A stretch of 64,000 nucleotides of DNA, from the NCBI RefSeq assembly GCF_023554105.1, contig NZ_JAMJWE010000018.1, forward strand, positions 1 to 64,000, written 5' to 3'. A model generated the notes under the pieces. That model saw only the letters and a program-made list of their open reading frames with translations, searched no databases and was not told the DNA's origin. The translations under genes were made by a program, and so were the position numbers. Position 1 is the stretch's first letter. Each line of letters starts with the position of its first letter. Positions 61,250 through 64,000 of the stretch are shown here, in pieces. The DNA is from Brucella sp. 21LCYQ03 (GTDB taxonomy: Bacteria > Pseudomonadota > Alphaproteobacteria > Rhizobiales > Rhizobiaceae).

Positions 61250-61557
61250 CTTGTTGGTTACTATATGGCGGCTTTTTTCTAAGCTTACAATAGGTAAATA
61301 GCAGTTTCGAGGAATAACGAGAGCGAAGGCGCTTTTTAAATTGATCGATGTGGGGGCCGTGCTAAGACAATCATAATTGAACGGCTTTCGTAAGCCAGTC
61401 GGGCTTATTTGGAGCATACCTATTTGTGCGGGGGTCTTTGAAAAGTTCGGTAACGAGACGATCGGGTATTTGAATTGCATGTTTACACGACACACAACTT
61501 TCATTGGAAATCATACTTAGTAAAAAATGCGACAATCCCATGGCGACTTGATCTACT
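61250..61557. other. Gap between the integrase gene and the Abi unit
   Basis: About 300 bases with no credible gene. The promoter for the Abi RNA and mRNA probably lies in its left part. Confidence 0.35.
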
Positions 61558-62700
61558 TCAAAGCAACCGTGAAGCCCGCCCGCTGCGCCGTTTGGCGTTG
61601 TTATAATAATCAGACGCCTGCTGCACGGATCGGTGGCGAGACTGTTCCATGGCTTCGGGCAACGGAATACCGCGATTGGCAGCTTCGGTGAGATAGCCGG
61701 ACCGCAGACCGTGTGCCGAAAACTCCTCCGGCGCCAACCCAGCCATTTGGGCGCGCTTCTTGACGATCGCGTTGATTGCACTTGGTTCCAGCGCACGCGC
61801 TGAAACATTGCCCCAGCGGTCAATCTTGCGGAACACGCTGCCGTTGTCGATTTTTGCCGCTTCCAGCCAACGGGTGAGGGCGTCGACGGGGCGACCGGTC
61901 AGATAGACGATTTCATCGTGATCGGTGCCACTGGTTTTGGTGCGACCAAGATGGATGCCGAGCGAGGGGAGCGGAGAGCCGTTTTCTTCGGTGACCGGGG
62001 CTTGTTTGACAAGCTGTTCTATGCGCAGGCCGGCAATTTCACTGCGCCGGCGTCCGCCGGAGGCAAAGGCGACCATCAGCATGGCCCGGTCGCGGAGCGC
62101 AGTGAGATCCTCACCGGAACAAGTTTCTAGCAGCTTGCCCAGAATATCACCGGTAATGGCGTTGGCACTCTTGCGGGTTCTGGGGCGGTTCAGAGCGCGG
62201 ACGGCTAGCCGGATCGCCGACTTGACGGCCGGCGAGGAAAATGCGCCATCGAGACCACGCCATCGTGTGAGCGTCGACCAGTTGGCGAGACGACGACGGA
62301 CGGTGGCTGGTGCATGTGGCCCGGATACGCGCAGAAAGCCACCTCGGCGCAATTCTTCTTCCACATTTGTCGGCATGCCGTGATTGGGTTCGATCTCACG
62401 CTGCTGCGGCCGCCAGAGATGATGGGCCACGAATTTAAGTAATAAGGCTTCGGGTGCGGGGAAGGGCAGGGGGCTGCCGGTTGCAGCCATTGACCAGGCT
62501 TCGAGATAGGCCAGATCTGACGTCAGCGCGCGCAGGGTGTTTTCGCCCATGCCTTCATTGACCAGATGGCGCAGTGTCTCGACGTCCTCATCGGTCAGAA
62601 TGCCGGCCAGCATGTCGCGCCGGTTCATCGGCAGGATGGCCGCAATGGTGTCGAGTGTTTCAGCGCGGCGTTCGACGGCTGAGTTGGATGTTGCGCTCAA
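61558..62700 (-). CDS. Tyrosine recombinase / site-specific integrase
   Basis: The protein has 380 residues with an N-terminal SAM-like core-binding domain (about 1-150). The catalytic domain has R in ASGGRRRSEIAGLR, HGLRSG (H-x-x-R) near residue 335, the H in EQSRHRS and the tyrosine in ASDYYN near 365. All five key positions are present. It may resolve plasmid multimers or move the segment. An inverted repeat sits about 90 bases upstream. Confidence 0.88.
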   Translation of the reverse strand: MSATSNSAVERRAETLDTIAAILPMNRRDMLAGILTDEDVETLRHLVNEGMGENTLRALTSDLAYLEAWSMAATGSPLPFPAPEALLLKFVAHHLWRPQQREIEPNHGMPTNVEEELRRGGFLRVSGPHAPATVRRRLANWSTLTRWRGLDGAFSSPAVKSAIRLAVRALNRPRTRKSANAITGDILGKLLETCSGEDLTALRDRAMLMVAFASGGRRRSEIAGLRIEQLVKQAPVTEENGSPLPSLGIHLGRTKTSGTDHDEIVYLTGRPVDALTRWLEAAKIDNGSVFRKIDRWGNVSARALEPSAINAIVKKRAQMAGLAPEEFSAHGLRSGYLTEAANRGIPLPEAMEQSRHRSVQQASDYYNNAKRRSGRASRLL

Positions 62701-62792
62701 AAATATGTCCTCTAAAGGGCGAAAGGCGCTTTGTTCGGGCGCTGCCTTGCTTCGATTTTCACTGATTTACGGCCTGAAATCAATAAGCTTCG

Positions 62793-62817
62793 ATAACCTA
62801 TACTTATCGTAGGTTAT
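62793..62817. promoter_or_regulatory. Inverted repeat ATAACCTA-9-TAGGTTAT upstream of the integrase
   Basis: A perfect 8-bp pair; nested in it is CGATAA-7-TTATCG (62791-62809). It resembles a recombinase core site with two inverted arms or an operator. It lies between the integrase and Fic genes. Confidence 0.5.
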
Positions 62818-62896
62818 AAACCAGCATGGTTAATGTCACGGTAACCATACTGAGTGGCTAATTAAGTTAAATACGAGACATTTTTAGTATGTTTTT

Positions 62897-64000
62897 TCAA
62901 TTATTAAACGGTTCCCAGTTCAGCGCATAGCGCGTAAACCGCAACTGGCCGCTGCGCGTCAGAGCGCCCTTGTCGACCAGGTCCTGCAGATCACGGGTGG
63001 CGGTTGCCCGCGAGGTTTTTGTAATGGCCAGATAATTGTCGGCACTTAAGCCGCCGACAAAGCCATCGGGGCCGGCTTCAAACAATCGTGCCACAACCTT
63101 TTCCTGGCGTGGGTTGAGGACACCGCGAAATCGGTCATAAAAATGCGCCTTGGCGATATAGAAGCGCACCCGTTGCAGGGTGAGCTGCTGCGCTGCCAGC
63201 ACGGTTTGCCCAAACCAAACCAGCCATTCTGTCACATCAAGCGTGCGCTGATGCTGTTCCAGTTGCGCGTAATAGGCTTTGCGGTTCTGTTCGATGGCAA
63301 AACTCAGCAGGATCAGACTTGGCTGGCCCAGCGATTGGGCGAGGGCCTTTTCGGCCAGTGCCCGACCCAGACGCCCATTGCCGTCTTCAAAGGGGTGGAT
63401 GCTTTCAAACCAGACATGGCTAAGCCCGGCCTGGGTCAGTGCGGGGAGGGGAGACGAGCCATTGGGTGCCGTCTCATTGAACCAAGCAATGAAACGGCCC
63501 GTTTCGCCCGGCACCTGCTCTGAAGGCGGCGCTTCGAAATGAATCGTGGGGCGCTCCAGCTGTCCAGAGACGATCTGCATGGCGTCAGTATGCGTCCGGT
63601 AGGCACCGATGGTTTCAAGATGCCGGTTGCCTTGCATCAGCATCTGATGCCAGCGGAACAAGGTGGCGTCATCGAGCAGCGACGCGTAACTGCCATACAC
63701 ATCGATCATCATTTCTGCGATGCCGTGTTCACGCGGTTGCACCGAACGCCGGTCGGTCGCCAGGCCCAGTTGACGTCGCAGCGATGACTGCACACTGAGC
63801 CGGTCCAAAGTCTCGCCCTCAATGGCGCTTGTCTTGACCGCTTCATCGCTGAGCAGTTCGATGCGTAAAAGATTACGCTGTTCCTGATCTATATGGCGAA
63901 CCGCACCAATCACCTCGCCGGAGGACAGCAAGAATTGCTGCTCAAGACTGTGCAGCGCCGCAGAATCATAACGGAAATTAGGCCAGTCTGGCTGTACCCA
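62897..64000 (-). CDS. fic: Fic-domain protein (partial, runs off the right edge)
   Basis: The frame is open to the window end, where WPNFRYDSAALHSLEQQF resembles the usual N-terminal start of DUF4172-Fic proteins; only about ten residues are likely missing. The Fic motif is HPFEDGNGRLGR, so AMP transfer to a target protein is expected. TSAIEGE near the N-terminus fits the inhibitory S/TxxxE(G/N) motif, so the protein keeps itself in check (class II). A winged-helix end follows (AITKTSRATATRDLQDLVDKGAL). Confidence 0.92.
   Translation of the reverse strand, partial: WVQPDWPNFRYDSAALHSLEQQFLLSSGEVIGAVRHIDQEQRNLLRIELLSDEAVKTSAIEGETLDRLSVQSSLRRQLGLATDRRSVQPREHGIAEMMIDVYGSYASLLDDATLFRWHQMLMQGNRHLETIGAYRTHTDAMQIVSGQLERPTIHFEAPPSEQVPGETGRFIAWFNETAPNGSSPLPALTQAGLSHVWFESIHPFEDGNGRLGRALAEKALAQSLGQPSLILLSFAIEQNRKAYYAQLEQHQRTLDVTEWLVWFGQTVLAAQQLTLQRVRFYIAKAHFYDRFRGVLNPRQEKVVARLFEAGPDGFVGGLSADNYLAITKTSRATATRDLQDLVDKGALTRSGQLRFTRYALNWEPFNN

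Noticed and set aside
61169-61504. 111-codon minus-strand frame upstream of the Abi gene
   Set aside because: It runs through the structured RNA and its T-run and has no protein-like pattern.
1-64000. CRISPR arrays, rRNA and tRNA genes
   Set aside because: No spaced direct-repeat array and no tRNA or rRNA sequence was recognised by eye.

Overview
The window reads as part of a conjugative plasmid of an alphaproteobacterium of the order Hyphomicrobiales (Rhizobiales), most like the Brucella/Ochrobactrum group or a rhizobial relative. The evidence is a repA-repB-repC replication/partition operon on the minus strand (54.8-58.4 kb), a type specific to this group, together with a full VirB/VirD4 type IV secretion cluster, a relaxase/MobC pair, ArdC, a DUF736 protein and rhizobial-type transport operons. 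Family names come from motifs read by eye; no database was searched.

Layout. 1-3.7 kb is a stack of insertion sequences: an IS110-family element abutting a probably 3'-truncated ISNCY-type transposase, then an IS30-family element with damaged catalytic residues. 3.8-14.2 kb is a catabolic island. Its minus-strand operon encodes an N-formylglutamate amidohydrolase-like enzyme, an isochorismatase-like hydrolase, a five-gene branched-chain-amino-acid-type ABC importer and a class III aminotransferase. It is divergent from an RpiR-type regulator and a glutamine synthetase-like ligase. 14.2-15.6 kb holds decayed IS3 and IS6 transposases. 15.7-20.9 kb is a second catabolic island: Lrp-type regulator, class III aminotransferase, aldehyde dehydrogenase and aspartase, an order that would fit conversion of an omega-amino acid through a semialdehyde to an acid and possibly aspartate to fumarate. 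21.1-22.4 kb holds a broken tyrosine recombinase and a histidine-kinase tail.

22.4-49.9 kb is the conjugation region. An alpha/beta hydrolase and a membrane protein lie first. Next, on the minus strand, come three secreted staphylococcal-nuclease-like proteins, a small ORF and a TrbM-like protein. Divergent from these run virB1, virB2, virB3, virB4, a second transglycosylase, virB5, a small lipoprotein, virB6, virB8, virB9, virB10, virB11 and virD4. An AbiE-type toxin-antitoxin pair separates virD4 from the relaxase and MobC genes. A region rich in inverted repeats and likely to contain oriT follows, then a VirC1/VirC2-like ParA plus ribbon-helix-helix pair and an XRE regulator.

49.9-64 kb is the maintenance and defence end. 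It contains ArdC, DUF736, an orphan RepC, the complete repABC operon, and two probable antisense RNAs upstream of the two repC genes with matching promoter sequences. Then come small unknown proteins, an IS21 remnant, an Abi_2/AbiF HEPN protein with a structured leader, a tyrosine recombinase, and a Fic protein that runs off the right edge. The two RepC initiators, each with its own antisense RNA, suggest that the plasmid is a fusion of two replicons.
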